Source of the DNA: Rhizobium tropici CIAT 899
GTDB lineage: Bacteria > Pseudomonadota > Alphaproteobacteria > Rhizobiales > Rhizobiaceae
Direction of reading: 5' to 3'
NCBI RefSeq assembly: GCF_000330885.1
Contig: NC_020059.1
Span: 1-64,000 of the forward strand
DNA length: 64,000 nucleotides
Under the pieces are notes generated by a model. The model did no database searches. It saw only the letters and a program-made list of their open reading frames with translations, and was not told the origin of the DNA. Both the position numbers and the translations under genes were made by a program. Shown in pieces: positions 39,012 through 50,064 of the stretch. Position 1 is the stretch's first letter; each line of letters starts with the position of its first letter.

Positions 39012-40412
39012 TCAGTATCTGTAGTGGTCGGACTTGAACGGGCCCTTCGGCGTCACGCCGATATACGATGCCTGCTCTTCGGAAAGCTCCGTCAGCTTCA
39101 CGCCGAGCTTGGCAAGATGCAGGCGGGCGACCTTCTCGTCGAGGTGCTTCGGCAGAACGTAGACTTCGTTCTTGTACTGGCCGGGCTTGGTGAAGAGCTC
39201 GATCTGCGCCAGCGTCTGGTTGGTGAAGGAAGCCGACATCACGAAGGACGGGTGGCCGGTGGCGTTGCCGAGATTCAGGAGACGGCCTTCCGAGAGCAGG
39301 ATGATGCGGTTGCCCTTGGAGAATTCGACCATGTCGACCTGCGGCTTGATGTTCGTCCACTTCTGGTTCCGCAGCGCGGCAACCTGGATTTCGTTGTCGA
39401 AGTGGCCGATGTTGCCGACGATCGCCATGTCCTTCATCGCACGCATGTGGTCGATGCGGATGACGTCCTTGTTGCCGGTCGTGGTGATGAAGATGTCGGC
39501 CGAGGAAACGACGTCCTCGAGCTGAACGACTTCATAGCCGTCCATGGCAGCCTGCAGTGCGCAGATCGGGTCGACTTCCGTGACCTTGACGCGAGCGCCG
39601 GCCCCGGAGAGCGAAGCGGCAGAACCCTTGCCGACATCGCCATAGCCGCAGACGACAGCGACCTTGCCGGCCATCATGACGTCGGTGGCGCGGCGGATAC
39701 CGTCGACCAGCGATTCCTTGCAGCCGTACTTGTTGTCGAACTTCGACTTGGTGACGCTGTCGTTGACGTTGATGGCCGGGAAGGGCAGAAGGCCCTTCTG
39801 GCTGAGCTGGTACAGACGGTTGACGCCCGTGGTGGTTTCTTCCGTTACGCCCTTGATGGCATCGCGCTGCTTGGTGAACCAGCCAGGCGTTGCCTGAAGG
39901 CGCTTCTTGATCTGCGCGAAGAGGATTTCTTCTTCTTCCGAATGCGGGTTGGAGAGCACGTCCTCACCGGCTTCGGCGCGGGCGCCGAGCAGGATGTACA
40001 TCGTGGCATCGCCGCCATCGTCGAGGATCATGTTGGAAAGACCGCCATCGGCCCACTGGAAGATCTTGTCGGTGTAGATCCAATAATCTTCGAGGCTCTC
40101 GCCCTTGACGGCGAAGACCGGAACGCCGGATGCGGCGATTGCGGCGGCGGCATGGTCCTGCGTCGAGAAGATGTTGCAGGATGCCCAGCGCACCTGAGCG
40201 CCGAGTGCCACCAGCGTCTCGATGAGAACGGCTGTTTGAATCGTCATGTGCAGCGAGCCGGTGATCCGGGCGCCCTTCAGCGGCTTCGCTTCGCCGAATT
40301 CGGCGCGGCAGGCCATCAGGCCCGGCATCTCGGTTTCGGCGATCGTGATTTCCTTGCGGCCGAAGTCGGCAAGGCCGATATCCGCGACGATGTAGTCCTT
40401 TTCAGTGCTCAT
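39012..40412 (-). CDS. ahcY: adenosylhomocysteinase (S-adenosyl-L-homocysteine hydrolase)
   Basis: Splits S-adenosylhomocysteine into adenosine and homocysteine, keeping methylation going. It is 466 residues, the family size. [17 protein letters not shown] begins the protein, the NAD motif is [18 protein letters not shown], and the C-terminus ends KSDHYRY as in the family. The ATG at 40412 has GGAG upstream (CTGGAGACC); an upstream in-frame extension is not supported. A candidate SAH-responsive operator lies 128-157 bases upstream. Confidence 0.97.
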   Translation of the reverse strand: MSTEKDYIVADIGLADFGRKEITIAETEMPGLMACRAEFGEAKPLKGARITGSLHMTIQTAVLIETLVALGAQVRWASCNIFSTQDHAAAAIAASGVPVFAVKGESLEDYWIYTDKIFQWADGGLSNMILDDGGDATMYILLGARAEAGEDVLSNPHSEEEEILFAQIKKRLQATPGWFTKQRDAIKGVTEETTTGVNRLYQLSQKGLLPFPAINVNDSVTKSKFDNKYGCKESLVDGIRRATDVMMAGKVAVVCGYGDVGKGSAASLSGAGARVKVTEVDPICALQAAMDGYEVVQLEDVVSSADIFITTTGNKDVIRIDHMRAMKDMAIVGNIGHFDNEIQVAALRNQKWTNIKPQVDMVEFSKGNRIILLSEGRLLNLGNATGHPSFVMSASFTNQTLAQIELFTKPGQYKNEVYVLPKHLDEKVARLHLAKLGVKLTELSEEQASYIGVTPKGPFKSDHYRY

Positions 40413-40539
40413 GAAGGTCTCCAGCCTGAACGATGCAGTCGCGCCGCGGGCAGACGCCTCGGCCGAATGCAACAAGAATTGCACGCTGACAGCGTGTGGA
40501 TGATGCCGTGTAGCAGGCTTCAGGGTGGAAATCAATAAT

Positions 40540-40569
40540 GATATAAAGAAGTCTTTATGTCTTTATATC
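40540..40569 (-). promoter_or_regulatory. candidate SahR-type operator upstream of ahcY
   Basis: GATATAAAG (40540-40548) is followed by CTTTATGTC (40553-40561) and CTTTATATC (40561-40569), giving two overlapping inverted-repeat pairings. ATAAAG/CTTTAT palindromes of this kind mark ArsR-family SAH-responsive regulator sites in alphaproteobacteria. The site lies in the gap between HPr and ahcY. The assignment to SahR is from memory of that motif and needs checking. Confidence 0.55.
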
Positions 40570-40590
40570 CGCGATAGCAGGCGGAAAAGC

Positions 40591-40866
40591 CTACATTTCC
40601 TCGCCGAACTTGTTGGCGACCAGTTGGTCGAGTGCCTCGAGCGCTTCGGCTGCCTGGTTGCCGCTTGCCGCGACAAGCACGCTGCAGCCCGGGCTGGCTG
40701 CCAGCATCATCAGGCCCATGATCGAAGTTCCGCCGACCGTGGTGCCGTCTTTTGAAACCGTGATCACCGCGTCGTAGGCTTCGACGGTCTGGACGAATTT
40801 CGCGGAGGCACGGGCATGCAGGCCCCGCTTGTTGATGATCAGGAGTTCCCGGGAAAGCTCGGTCAT
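40591..40866 (-). CDS. HPr-like phosphocarrier protein
   Basis: A 91-residue HPr of the nitrogen/regulatory PTS type. The phosphoacceptor His17 is in KRGLHARASA, and Ser48, the equivalent of the HprK-target Ser46, is in GGTSIMGLMMLAASPG. ATG 40866 is chosen; a longer GTG start at 40905 would overlap the EIIA stop. It is 19 bases downstream of the EIIA gene, and a short HprK and chvGI lie nearby, as in other rhizobia. No membrane transport component is nearby. Confidence 0.93.
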   Translation of the reverse strand: MTELSRELLIINKRGLHARASAKFVQTVEAYDAVITVSKDGTTVGGTSIMGLMMLAASPGCSVLVAASGNQAAEALEALDQLVANKFGEEM

Positions 40867-40885
40867 GGGGGCGGTGTTTGCCTCG

Positions 40886-41287
40886 TTATTTGCCACTGAG
40901 CACACGGCTGGCCACGTTGATATATTTGCGCCCGGCCTCTGAGGCCTCCACCAGAGCTCTTTCCATGTTGTTGTCGCCGCGTACGCCCGCGAGCTTGATC
41001 AGCATCGGCAAATTGACGCCGGCGATGACCTCGGTATGGCCGCTATTCATGACGGAGATTGCGAGATTGGAAGGAGTGCCGCCGAACATGTCGGTGAGGA
41101 TGATGACGCCGTGCCCGTCATCGGCGCCGGCAACGGCTTGCAGAATGTCCTGCCGCCGTTTGTCCATGTCGTCTTCGGGACCGATGCATACCGTCTCTAT
41201 GAACTTCTGCGGACCAACGACATGCTCGACGGCATGCCGAAACTCTTCAGCCAGCTTGCCATGAGTGACAAGCACAAGTCCAATCAT
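40886..41287 (-). CDS. PTS EIIA component, mannose-family (ManX-like)
   Basis: A 133-residue EIIA-Man-type domain. The phosphorylatable His9 is in VLVTHGKLAEEF, and GVIILTDMFGGTPSNLAISVM and AGVNLPMLIKLA are typical. The protein ends without a transport domain, so it is expected to be a regulator or the end of a PTS-Ntr-like phosphorelay with the downstream HPr. ATG 41287 begins at the conserved MIGLVLVTHG; a longer frame to 41353 is not used. Separated from hprK by 152 bases. Confidence 0.9.
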   Translation of the reverse strand: MIGLVLVTHGKLAEEFRHAVEHVVGPQKFIETVCIGPEDDMDKRRQDILQAVAGADDGHGVIILTDMFGGTPSNLAISVMNSGHTEVIAGVNLPMLIKLAGVRGDNNMERALVEASEAGRKYINVASRVLSGK

Positions 41288-41439
41288 GATATTACTGCTC
41301 CCATGGCATACGCAAACAGGTGGCCAATACCGCAATGCAGCAATGTCGTCCACCGGTGGGGGGACATCTTGGCGATGAAAAGGCGAAGTGCAAGCTTAAA
41401 ATATAGGATTTGCATGCCTGTTCGGGCCTAAATGGCCGA

Positions 41440-41904
41440 TTAGCCGAAACTCGCGCCGATTTTCGCTATTATTACGGCCAGCGGATTCGCGGAGGTTGCG
41501 GCCAGGCGGATCAAGGGCAACCGGATGGAGCCGGTAATATCGACCTGCTCGTCTTCCGGCGGCAGCCTTTCTGCCGTGGCCGGATCGACGGGGCGGACGG
41601 CGAAGTGCATTTCGCCTTCCGAAATGTAAGGCATCCGGACGATGCCGGTATAGCGGATTTCCATCAGCCCTTCGATCGAGGGCGGGCATTTCGCAATTAC
41701 GGAGCCGCTTTGCGCGCTGATCAGCACCCGGTCGTCGGCAACAAGGCTTGCCGTCAGTCCGAGCAGTTTGGCGGCGGCAAGGCACGAAAAAGCGAGGGCG
41801 GATTTGCCGCTGCCCGAAGGGCCGAGAAACAGGAGCCCGGTCCTGCCGATGACGATCGCCGTGGCGTGGATATTGGTCGCTTCGCCGGTCATGCGAGCGC
41901 TCAC
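41440..41904 (-). CDS. hprK: minimal HPr kinase/phosphorylase
   Basis: A 154-residue HprK domain, about half the Firmicute size, containing only the C-terminal kinase part. HATAIVIGRTGLLFLGPSGSGKSALAF has the P-loop, and LVADDRVLISA and IEGLMEIRYTGIVRM follow. It phosphorylates the regulatory serine of HPr; the short form is known in alphaproteobacteria. The GTG at 41904 overlaps the chvG stop by 4 bases; ATG 41892 is also possible. It is part of chvI-chvG-hprK. Confidence 0.9.
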   Translation of the reverse strand: MSARMTGEATNIHATAIVIGRTGLLFLGPSGSGKSALAFSCLAAAKLLGLTASLVADDRVLISAQSGSVIAKCPPSIEGLMEIRYTGIVRMPYISEGEMHFAVRPVDPATAERLPPEDEQVDITGSIRLPLIRLAATSANPLAVIIAKIGASFG

Positions 41905-43739
41905 GCCTGTGTCTGGGCGGGCAGCGAAAGGATGAAGCGAGCACCGAGCAGCGTCGAGCCATCGCTGTCGACGATATTCTCGGCGCGCAGAGAGCCGCCA
42001 TGCGCCTCGGCGATCTGCCGGCTGATCGAAAGGCCGAGGCCGGAATTCTGCCCGAAACCTTCGGATTCAGGCCGGTCGGTATAGAAGCGTTCGAAGATGC
42101 GGTCGATATTTTCGGCCTGAATGCCGGGACCATTATCTTCGATATAGATGACGCAACGCGTCCGTGTCCGCGTCAGCCGCACGGTAATCTTGCCGGTTTC
42201 CGCCGGAACGAAGGATCGTGCGTTTTCGATGAGATTGGTGACGATCTGACCGATGCGCAGGTCGTGACCCTCGACGGAGAAATTCGTCTTGTTGCCCGGC
42301 TTGCGGTCGACGACATATTCGATTTCGACGGCCTTCTTGCTGTGTCCGACTTGTCTGGAAATATCGATCATGTCGCGCAGCAGCACTTCCAGATCGAGCG
42401 ACTTCGCATCCGGGCGAGCAAGTTCGGCGTCAAGGCGCGATGCATCGGAGATATCGCTGATCAGGCGGTCGAGGCGGCGAACGTCGTGCTGAATCACGTC
42501 CATCAGCCGCTTCTTCGAATCATCGCTCTTGGCGAGCGGCAGCGTCTCGACAGCGCTGCGCAGCGACGTCAACGGGTTTTTCAGCTCGTGGCTGACGTCG
42601 GCTGCAAAACTCTCGATGGCATCGATGCGATCATAGAGTGCCGATGTCATGTCGCGCAATGCGATCGACAGGTTGCCGATCTCGTCCTGGCGGGCGGAAA
42701 AGTCAGGGATTTCCTCGCGCTCCTTTGCCCCGCCGCGCCGCACGCGGATGGCGGCAGCCGAAAGCCGGCGCAGCGGATTGGCGATGGTGGAGGATAAAAG
42801 CAGCGACAGCACCACGTTGACCAGCGTCGCGACGCCGAAGACGCGCATGATCGCAAGACGCTCGGCATGAACGATCTTGTCGATGTCGCCGGCCTGGGTC
42901 GAGAGCAGCAACACGCCGAGCACGGCGCGGAAGCGCTGGATCGGCACGGCGACCGAAACGATCAGCTCGCCCTTCTCCGTGGTGCGCACCACAGCGCCGC
43001 GCACGCCGGTCAGCGCATTCATGACTTCCGGATAGATCGAGCCATCGCCGCCGGGCGCTTCCTTGTAGACAGGCAAGTTGCCCGGCTGCAGCATCTTGTT
43101 GAGCAGGCCGCTGAACCAGTCGGACCAGCTCTGCTTCTCGTCGTCGACGGGGGGAAGGTCGTAGCGCAGCACCTGGCCGCGCGAATAAAGATGGCGGCTG
43201 TCGAGCAGCAAGTTGGCATCGGCATCGAAGATGCGGGCGCGGGTGCGCGTCGGCGAGATCAGCCGCGTCAGCACTGGCGCCACCTTTTCCGGATCGATCG
43301 GGAATTCGAGATCCTCATCGTTCGGAACGGGCGTGATGCTCTGGCCGGCCTGCAGCTCCAGCAGCTTCTGTGGGTCGATGGTGATGGAGTTGGTATCGAC
43401 CGATGCCGAGGCCGAGACGGCACCGGCGATGATCTCGCCCTGCGTCAAGAGGCTCTCGACGCGGGCATCGATCAGGCCTTCGCGGAACTGGTTGAGATAG
43501 AGAATGCCGCCGACCAGAACGACGAGGGCGGCCAGATTGAAGAACAGGATGCGCCGCGTCAGGCTCGAAAAGACAGCATTGCCGAAGATGCGGCGGATCA
43601 GCACGAAGGGATGAGTCCAGCGTCGGCGCGCGATTCGAGCGCCGCTCGGGCTTTCCGAGTCGTCTATATCCCTGTCCTGCACCAGCTGTGCCAAGCCTAC
43701 GGCCCTTTCGAAGAACGGGGTTCGCGACCCCGTCCGCAT
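41901..43739 (-). CDS. chvG: sensor histidine kinase ChvG (ExoS)
   Basis: The sensor of ChvG-ChvI, which controls the acid and cell-envelope response and exopolysaccharide in rhizobia and virulence in Agrobacterium. The protein is 612 residues. Membrane helices lie at about 63-82 and 297-317 with a periplasmic domain between them, then a HAMP region, phosphoacceptor DVSHELKNPL (His384), and an intact HATPase end (NLIENARSFVP, DNGPGIQ, NSGLGLSISRQIAEAHGG). It lies 60 bases downstream of chvI, with a tandem repeat between. Confidence 0.95.
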   Translation of the reverse strand: MRTGSRTPFFERAVGLAQLVQDRDIDDSESPSGARIARRRWTHPFVLIRRIFGNAVFSSLTRRILFFNLAALVVLVGGILYLNQFREGLIDARVESLLTQGEIIAGAVSASASVDTNSITIDPQKLLELQAGQSITPVPNDEDLEFPIDPEKVAPVLTRLISPTRTRARIFDADANLLLDSRHLYSRGQVLRYDLPPVDDEKQSWSDWFSGLLNKMLQPGNLPVYKEAPGGDGSIYPEVMNALTGVRGAVVRTTEKGELIVSVAVPIQRFRAVLGVLLLSTQAGDIDKIVHAERLAIMRVFGVATLVNVVLSLLLSSTIANPLRRLSAAAIRVRRGGAKEREEIPDFSARQDEIGNLSIALRDMTSALYDRIDAIESFAADVSHELKNPLTSLRSAVETLPLAKSDDSKKRLMDVIQHDVRRLDRLISDISDASRLDAELARPDAKSLDLEVLLRDMIDISRQVGHSKKAVEIEYVVDRKPGNKTNFSVEGHDLRIGQIVTNLIENARSFVPAETGKITVRLTRTRTRCVIYIEDNGPGIQAENIDRIFERFYTDRPESEGFGQNSGLGLSISRQIAEAHGGSLRAENIVDSDGSTLLGARFILSLPAQTQA

Positions 43740-43758
43740 GCTCTTATTCCATCGTCCG

Positions 43759-43800
43759 CCGTATGGTCCAGTTAACTATCCGTATGGTCTAGCTAACTAT
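43759..43800. repeat. 21-bp tandem duplication between chvI and chvG
   Basis: Two adjacent 21-base units (43759-43779 and 43780-43800), starting CCGTATGGTC and ending TAACTAT, differ at only two places. The second copy ends at the chvI stop codon region. Effect on chvG expression is unknown. Confidence 0.8.
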
Positions 43801-44531
43801 TATGCAGCTTCGCGGAAACGGTAGCCGACGCCATACAGCGTCTCGATCATATCAAAATCGAGGTCGACCATCTTGAATTTCTTGCGCAGCCGCTTGATGT
43901 GGCTGTCGATCGTGCGGTCGTCGACATAGACCTGCTCGTCATAGGCCGCATCCATCAGCGCATCGCGGCTCTTGACGACGCCGGGGCGCTGGGCAAGCGA
44001 ATGCAGGATGAGGAATTCGGTGACGGTGAGCGTCACCGGCTCGCCCTTCCAGGTGCAGGTATGGCGTTCCTGGTCCATGACCAGCTGTCCGCGTTCCAAC
44101 GAGCGGGCCTGCTGTGCAGCACCCGGCTTGGCGGCCGCTGCGCCGCCGGCAGCATTTGCGGCTTCGCGAGCGGACGCACGGCGCAGAACGGCCTTGACGC
44201 GCTCGACCAGCAGGCGCTGCGAGAATGGCTTGGTGATGAAGTCGTCGGCGCCCATCTTCAGGCCGAAGAGTTCGTCGATTTCCTCGTCCTTCGAGGTCAG
44301 GAAAATCACTGGTATATCGGATTTCTGCCGCAGGCGGCGCAGAAGTTCCATGCCGTCCATGCGGGGCATCTTGATATCGAAGATCGCCAGTTGCGGCGGC
44401 CGGGCCAAAAGGCCGTCCAGCGCCGAGGCTCCGTCCGTATAGGTCTCTACCTTATATCCCTCTGCTTCCAAGGCAATCGAAACGGAAGTCAGGATATTGC
44501 GGTCGTCGTCAACGAGCGCGATTGTCAACAT
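43800..44531 (-). CDS. chvI: response regulator ChvI
   Basis: The OmpR/PhoB-type partner of ChvG. It is 243 residues from ATG 44531 ([17 protein letters not shown] as in Agrobacterium; ATG 44549 would add six). The receiver has DDD at 8-10, Asp52 in [11 protein letters not shown] and Lys in FITKPFSQ. The winged-helix domain ends [36 protein letters not shown]. The linker is Ala-rich. A GGAG motif precedes the start by 9 bases. The pckA gene is divergent from it. Confidence 0.96.
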   Translation of the reverse strand: MLTIALVDDDRNILTSVSIALEAEGYKVETYTDGASALDGLLARPPQLAIFDIKMPRMDGMELLRRLRQKSDIPVIFLTSKDEEIDELFGLKMGADDFITKPFSQRLLVERVKAVLRRASAREAANAAGGAAAAKPGAAQQARSLERGQLVMDQERHTCTWKGEPVTLTVTEFLILHSLAQRPGVVKSRDALMDAAYDEQVYVDDRTIDSHIKRLRKKFKMVDLDFDMIETLYGVGYRFREAA

Positions 44532-44881
44532 GGTGTTCGTCTCCGTCATCAGTGCGCGTCTCCCGGATTTGGAATCCAGCCCAGGCGGTCTGCCAGCTCG
44601 GTCGGCGGTAACCTGGCGCGCTTATGGGGATAAAGGTGGAACAAATTGTGGCAAAGATAAAGGGGAGGATTGTTGCGGAGAAAAACCCTTGCGCAAGGGT
44701 TGTGTGACGTAACGTCCCTCTGCCTGCTATTCAAACGATTTAAAATTATGGAAATTTATTTAAATCGATTAAATAACTGATATCATTAAATATTTCTCGC
44801 ATCTGGCTCTTGTGCTTTTAAAAAGACCTCTCTACGCTTTAGACAATTCTAACGGCCAAGCCCCTTGTAGAGGAAAAAGTG
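44532..44881. promoter_or_regulatory. divergent chvI/pckA promoter region with 18-bp palindrome
   Basis: Contains a perfect 18-base palindrome, AACCCTTGCGCAAGGGTT at 44685-44702, and an AT-rich imperfect palindrome ATTTAAATCGATTAAAT around 44758-44774. No gene is supported in this 350-base gap. It probably holds both promoters; a regulator for the palindrome is not identified. Confidence 0.6.
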
Positions 44882-46492
<1,611 letters not shown>

Positions 46493-46518
46493 TCATCCAG
46501 AGCGGGAATGACTCACGT

Positions 46519-46547
46519 GAAACCCGGCGGCCAGTTCGCCGGGTTTC
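46519..46547 (+). terminator. rho-independent terminator after pckA
   Basis: A perfect 11-bp stem, GAAACCCGGCG (46519-46529) and CGCCGGGTTTC (46537-46547), followed by ATTTTAT. Confidence 0.88.
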
Positions 46548-46610
46548 ATTTTATCCGGCAGTAGTTTTCAACCGCGCATCAATGTGGGATAGACAGGCGC
46601 GGAGAAAATC

Positions 46611-47045
46611 ATGGCCAGCGAAGCGCTTTACATTAACGACCGGATCACGATTGCCGGCTGGGAGCTGACGGAACAATTCGTTCTGGCGGGCGGTCCCGGC
46701 GGTCAAAACGTCAACAAGGTCGCGACCGCAGTCCAGCTTTTCTTCAACGTCCAGAATTCCCCCTCGCTGACCGACCGCGTCAAGGCGAATGCGATCAGGC
46801 TTGCCGGCCGTCGTGTGTCCAAGGAAGGCGTTCTGATGATCGAGGCCAGCCGCTTCCGCAGCCAGGATCGCAATCGCGAGGATGCGCGCGAGCGGCTGAA
46901 GGAACTGATCCTCGGAGCCGCCGCCCCGCCGCCGCCGCCGCGCCGAAAGACCAAGCCGACGAAGGGGTCGATCGAGCGCCGGCTGAAGGAGAAATCCGGG
47001 CGCTCCGAGGTCAAGAAGATGCGCAGCAAGGTCGGCGGCGATTAG
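46611..47045 (+). CDS. arfB: ArfB/YaeJ-type peptidyl-tRNA hydrolase (ribosome rescue)
   Basis: A 144-residue release-factor-like hydrolase that frees stalled ribosomes. The catalytic loop LAGGPGGQNVNKVATAVQLFF carries the GGQ motif, and VSKEGVLMIEASRFRSQDRNREDARERL and a long basic Lys/Arg-rich C-terminal tail (RRKTKPTKGSIERRLKEKSGRS) bind the empty mRNA channel. Starts at ATG 46611. A palindromic repeat follows before alkB. Confidence 0.93.
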   Translation: MASEALYINDRITIAGWELTEQFVLAGGPGGQNVNKVATAVQLFFNVQNSPSLTDRVKANAIRLAGRRVSKEGVLMIEASRFRSQDRNREDARERLKELILGAAAPPPPPRRKTKPTKGSIERRLKEKSGRSEVKKMRSKVGGD

Positions 47046-47128
47046 ATTGGGTTTCGGGCTGCAGTCTTAGTCTGGGTGGGCCAAGATAGCTTCCCAGGCG
47101 AGTGCAATTTGGCGGAAGCTAGGTGCCT

Positions 47129-47272
47129 GGCCCCTCATCCTAGCCTTCTCCCCGCAACGCGGGGAGAAGGGACGACAGCGTGATACAGCGGGTTTCTTCT
47201 TTCTGATAGCCTGCTTGAGGCACGAAAGACTCCCTCGCCCCGCTTGCGGGGAGAGGGCTGGGGTGAGGGGCC
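47129..47272. repeat. composite palindromic intergenic repeat between arfB and alkB
   Basis: Two hairpin modules, CCTTCTCCCCGCaacGCGGG followed by GAGAAGG and CCCTCGCCCCGCttGCGGGG followed by AGAGGG, sit inside outer arms GGCCCCTCATCC and GGGGTGAGGGGCC. Related modules appear at 62079-62219 and inside mmcB. Confidence 0.75.
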
Positions 47273-47331
47273 ATGCAGGAAGGCGAGGCGAGGACGCATT
47301 CACCTGACCAGCGATACCATCAGGAAACAAA

Positions 47332-47940
47332 ATGCTGCTCCCTAACGGAATTCGCCATCTCCCCGGATATCTCGACCGCCCTGCCCAGGAAGCGCTGGTC
47401 GAGGCGATCCGCACCGTCGTGGCAGAGGCGCCGCTCTACACACCGGTCATGCCAGGCACCGGCAAGGAAATGTCCGTGCGCATGACCAATTGCGGTTCGC
47501 TCGGCTGGGTGACGGACAAGCAGCGCGGCTATCGCTATCAGCCGACCCATCCGGTCACCGGTCGCCCATGGCCGGCCATGCCGCCGCAATTGCTCGATCT
47601 CTGGCGCGATATAGCAGGCTATGAAAAGCCGCCCGAAGCCTGCCTTGTCAATTTCTATGGCAACGATGCCCGCATGGGCCTGCATCAGGATTGCGACGAA
47701 CAGAATCTCAAGGCGCCCGTGCTGTCGGTCTCGCTCGGCAATACCTGCCTCTTTCGGGTCGGAGGTCTCAACCGCAACGATCGCACGCTATCCTTCAAGC
47801 TTGCGAGCGGCGATATCGTCGTTCTCGGCGGCGAAGGAAGATTGTGCTTCCACGGCGTCGATCGCATCTATCCGGCAACGTCGACATTGCTGAAGAACGG
47901 CGGACGCATCAATCTGACGTTACGGCGCGTTCAGCCCTGA
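47332..47940 (+). CDS. alkB: AlkB-type alpha-ketoglutarate-dependent DNA repair dioxygenase
   Basis: Removes alkyl groups from N1-methyladenine and N3-methylcytosine in DNA. The 202-residue protein has the iron triad: HxD in MGLHQDCDEQ and a distal His in CFHGVDRIYP, and the oxoglutarate Arg in GGRINLTLRR. MSVRMTNCGSLGWVTD and PEACLVNFYG match AlkB. It starts at ATG 47332 and is convergent with coaA, their stop codons only 3 bases apart. Confidence 0.93.
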   Translation: MLLPNGIRHLPGYLDRPAQEALVEAIRTVVAEAPLYTPVMPGTGKEMSVRMTNCGSLGWVTDKQRGYRYQPTHPVTGRPWPAMPPQLLDLWRDIAGYEKPPEACLVNFYGNDARMGLHQDCDEQNLKAPVLSVSLGNTCLFRVGGLNRNDRTLSFKLASGDIVVLGGEGRLCFHGVDRIYPATSTLLKNGGRINLTLRRVQP

Positions 47941-47943
47941 GCC

Positions 47944-48939
47944 TCAGAGTTTCCTGAGTGCTACCTGCTCGATCAGGTGATTCTTGCCCTTCTGCAGGAT
48001 GAGATCGGCGCGCGGCCGCGTCGGCAGAATGTTCTGGCGCAGGTTCTTCAGGTTGATGTTCTTCCAGAGCCCCTCGGCGATCGCCAGCGCCTCTTCCTCG
48101 CTGATCGAGGCATAGCGGTGGAAGAAGGAGTTGGGGTCGCGGAAGGCGGTCTCGCGCAGTCGCATGAAGCGGGCGACATACCAGTTGTGGATGAGCTCCT
48201 CGTCGGCATCGATATAGATCGAGAAGTCGAAGAAGTCCGAGACCATCGGCACGATCTTGCCATCGGCCGGCAGATGCCGCGATTGCAGCACGTTGATGCC
48301 CTCGAAGATCAGGATATCCGGGCGGTCGACCGTCTTGAATTCATTCGGCAGCACGTCGTAGACGAGGTGCGAATAAGAAGGCGCCTGCACATTCGGCTGG
48401 CCGGCCTTGATCGCCGAGAGGAAACGCAGCAGCGCTGCGGTATCATAGCTTTCCGGAAAACCCTTGCGCTGCATCAGGTTGCGGCGCTGCAATTCGGCGT
48501 TCGGATAGAGAAAGCCGTCCGTGGTGACCAGATCGACCTTCGGGCTCGACGGCCAGCGGCCCAGCAATTCCTTCAGGATACGTGCTGTCGTGGACTTGCC
48601 GACGGCGACCGAACCGGCGATGCCGATGACGAAGGGCGTCTTGGCGATATCGGAGAGGCTGAGGAAGCGATTGCGCTGCTCGAAGAGGATCTGTGAGGAT
48701 TCCACATGCGAGGACAAAAGCCGCGACAGCGACAGATAGATGCGTCTGACTTCGTCGAGATCGATCGGGTCGCCCATGGAGCGCAGCCGCTTCACTTCGT
48801 CTGATGTCAGCGTCAGTGGCGTGTCCGCCCGGAATTTCGCCCATTCTTCCGAGGAAAAGAAATAGTAGGGCGAATAGGCTTTCGCCTGGAAAATATCGAG
48901 CGTTTCGGGTGCTGGCTGGCTCTTGGTCGCTATTGTCAT
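47944..48939 (-). CDS. coaA: pantothenate kinase (type I)
   Basis: The first committed step in CoA synthesis. It is 331 residues, with the P-loop [45 protein letters not shown], and [12 protein letters not shown] 48939 gives the family length; a longer frame starting 49011 overlaps hisE and is rejected. It follows hisE by 7 bases and is the last gene of the his operon, as in other rhizobia. Confidence 0.95.
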   Translation of the reverse strand: MTIATKSQPAPETLDIFQAKAYSPYYFFSSEEWAKFRADTPLTLTSDEVKRLRSMGDPIDLDEVRRIYLSLSRLLSSHVESSQILFEQRNRFLSLSDIAKTPFVIGIAGSVAVGKSTTARILKELLGRWPSSPKVDLVTTDGFLYPNAELQRRNLMQRKGFPESYDTAALLRFLSAIKAGQPNVQAPSYSHLVYDVLPNEFKTVDRPDILIFEGINVLQSRHLPADGKIVPMVSDFFDFSIYIDADEELIHNWYVARFMRLRETAFRDPNSFFHRYASISEEEALAIAEGLWKNINLKNLRQNILPTRPRADLILQKGKNHLIEQVALRKL

Positions 48940-48946
48940 CGCGTTC

Positions 48947-49261
48947 TTACCGGCTGGCCTTTTCCTGAAGGCCCGATTGGGCGGTGCGCCTTTCGAGCTC
49001 ACCCATGACATTCTCTAACGGAATGCCGGCAATCTTCAATACGACCAGAAGATGATATAGCAGATCGGCCGCCTCATAGGTAAGATTGTCGCGATCGTTG
49101 GTGACCGCTGCCATCACGGCCTCGATCGCCTCCTCGCCCAGTTTCTTCGCCGCTTTCGGCTGGCCGGCGGCAACAAGCTTCGCCGTCCAGGATTCATCCG
49201 GCGAAGCCTTGGAGCGTTCCTCGACGATTCGTTCGAGGTCGGAAAGGGTAAATCCGCTCAT
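48947..49261 (-). CDS. hisE: phosphoribosyl-ATP pyrophosphohydrolase
   Basis: Converts phosphoribosyl-ATP to phosphoribosyl-AMP in histidine synthesis. It is 104 residues, with the MazG-like [36 protein letters not shown] helical core carrying the metal-binding acids. ATG at 49261. It lies 14 bases after hisF in the reverse-strand his operon. hisI, hisG, hisD and hisC are not in the window. Confidence 0.96.
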   Translation of the reverse strand: MSGFTLSDLERIVEERSKASPDESWTAKLVAAGQPKAAKKLGEEAIEAVMAAVTNDRDNLTYEAADLLYHLLVVLKIAGIPLENVMGELERRTAQSGLQEKASR

Positions 49262-49275
49262 TGGTCCGCTGTCTC

Positions 49276-50064
49276 CTAATCCAGCCGCATCGGAATGCCG
49301 CGCTCGGCCATGTAGCGTTTTGCCTCACCCACTGAATAGGTGCCGAAATGGAAGATCGAAGCGGCAAGCACCGCCGTCGCATGGCCTTCCTTGACGCCGG
49401 CAACGAGATCGTCGAGATCGCCGACGCCGCCCGACGCAATGACGGGCACGCGCACCGCATCGGCGATCGCCCGCGTCAGCTCCAGATCGTAGCCGACCTT
49501 GGTGCCGTCGCGATCCATGGAGGTGACGAGCAGTTCGCCGGCGCCGCGCTCGACCATCTTGCGGGCAAAATCGACCGCGTCGATGCCGGTCGCGTTGCGG
49601 CCGCCATGGGTATAGATCTCCCAGGCGCTCATATTGTCGCCGCCGGGCGCCTCGGTGCGTCGCCGCTTGGCGTCGATGGAAACAACGATGCACTGGTTGC
49701 CGAACTTGTCGGCCGCTTCGGCAACGAAATCGGGATTGTTGACTGCCGCCGAATTGATCGAAACCTTGTCGGCGCCGCAGAGCAGCAGCTTGCGGATATC
49801 GGCGATAGTGCGCACGCCGCCGCCGACCGTGACCGGCATGAAGCATTGCTCGGCGGTGCGGGCCACCACGTCGAAAATGGTGTCGCGATTGTCGGAGGAG
49901 GCGGTGATGTCGAGGAAGCAGAGCTCGTCGGCACCGGCCGCGTCATAAGCCTTCGCAGCCTCGACCGGATCGCCGGCATCGATAAGATTGACGAAGTTGA
50001 CGCCCTTGACGACGCGGCCGTCCTTGACGTCGAGGCAGGGGATGACGCGGGCTTTCAGGGTCAT
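49276..50064 (-). CDS. hisF: imidazole glycerol phosphate synthase subunit HisF
   Basis: The cyclase half of imidazole glycerol phosphate synthase, using ammonia made by HisH. It is 262 residues, a TIM barrel with [17 protein letters not shown] (catalytic Asp12), VVSIDAKRR (second Asp), [14 protein letters not shown], and [29 protein letters not shown]. The start ATG overlaps the hisA stop by 4 bases. Next in the operon are hisE and coaA. Confidence 0.97.
   Translation of the reverse strand: MTLKARVIPCLDVKDGRVVKGVNFVNLIDAGDPVEAAKAYDAAGADELCFLDITASSDNRDTIFDVVARTAEQCFMPVTVGGGVRTIADIRKLLLCGADKVSINSAAVNNPDFVAEAADKFGNQCIVVSIDAKRRRTEAPGGDNMSAWEIYTHGGRNATGIDAVDFARKMVERGAGELLVTSMDRDGTKVGYDLELTRAIADAVRVPVIASGGVGDLDDLVAGVKEGHATAVLAASIFHFGTYSVGEAKRYMAERGIPMRLD

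Noticed and set aside
39024..40538. 504-residue frame antisense to ahcY
   Set aside because: It is a high-GC shadow of ahcY, which has full family motifs on the other strand.
40413..40590. SAH riboswitch upstream of ahcY
   Set aside because: No conserved riboswitch core could be recognised; the DNA palindrome is a better explanation.
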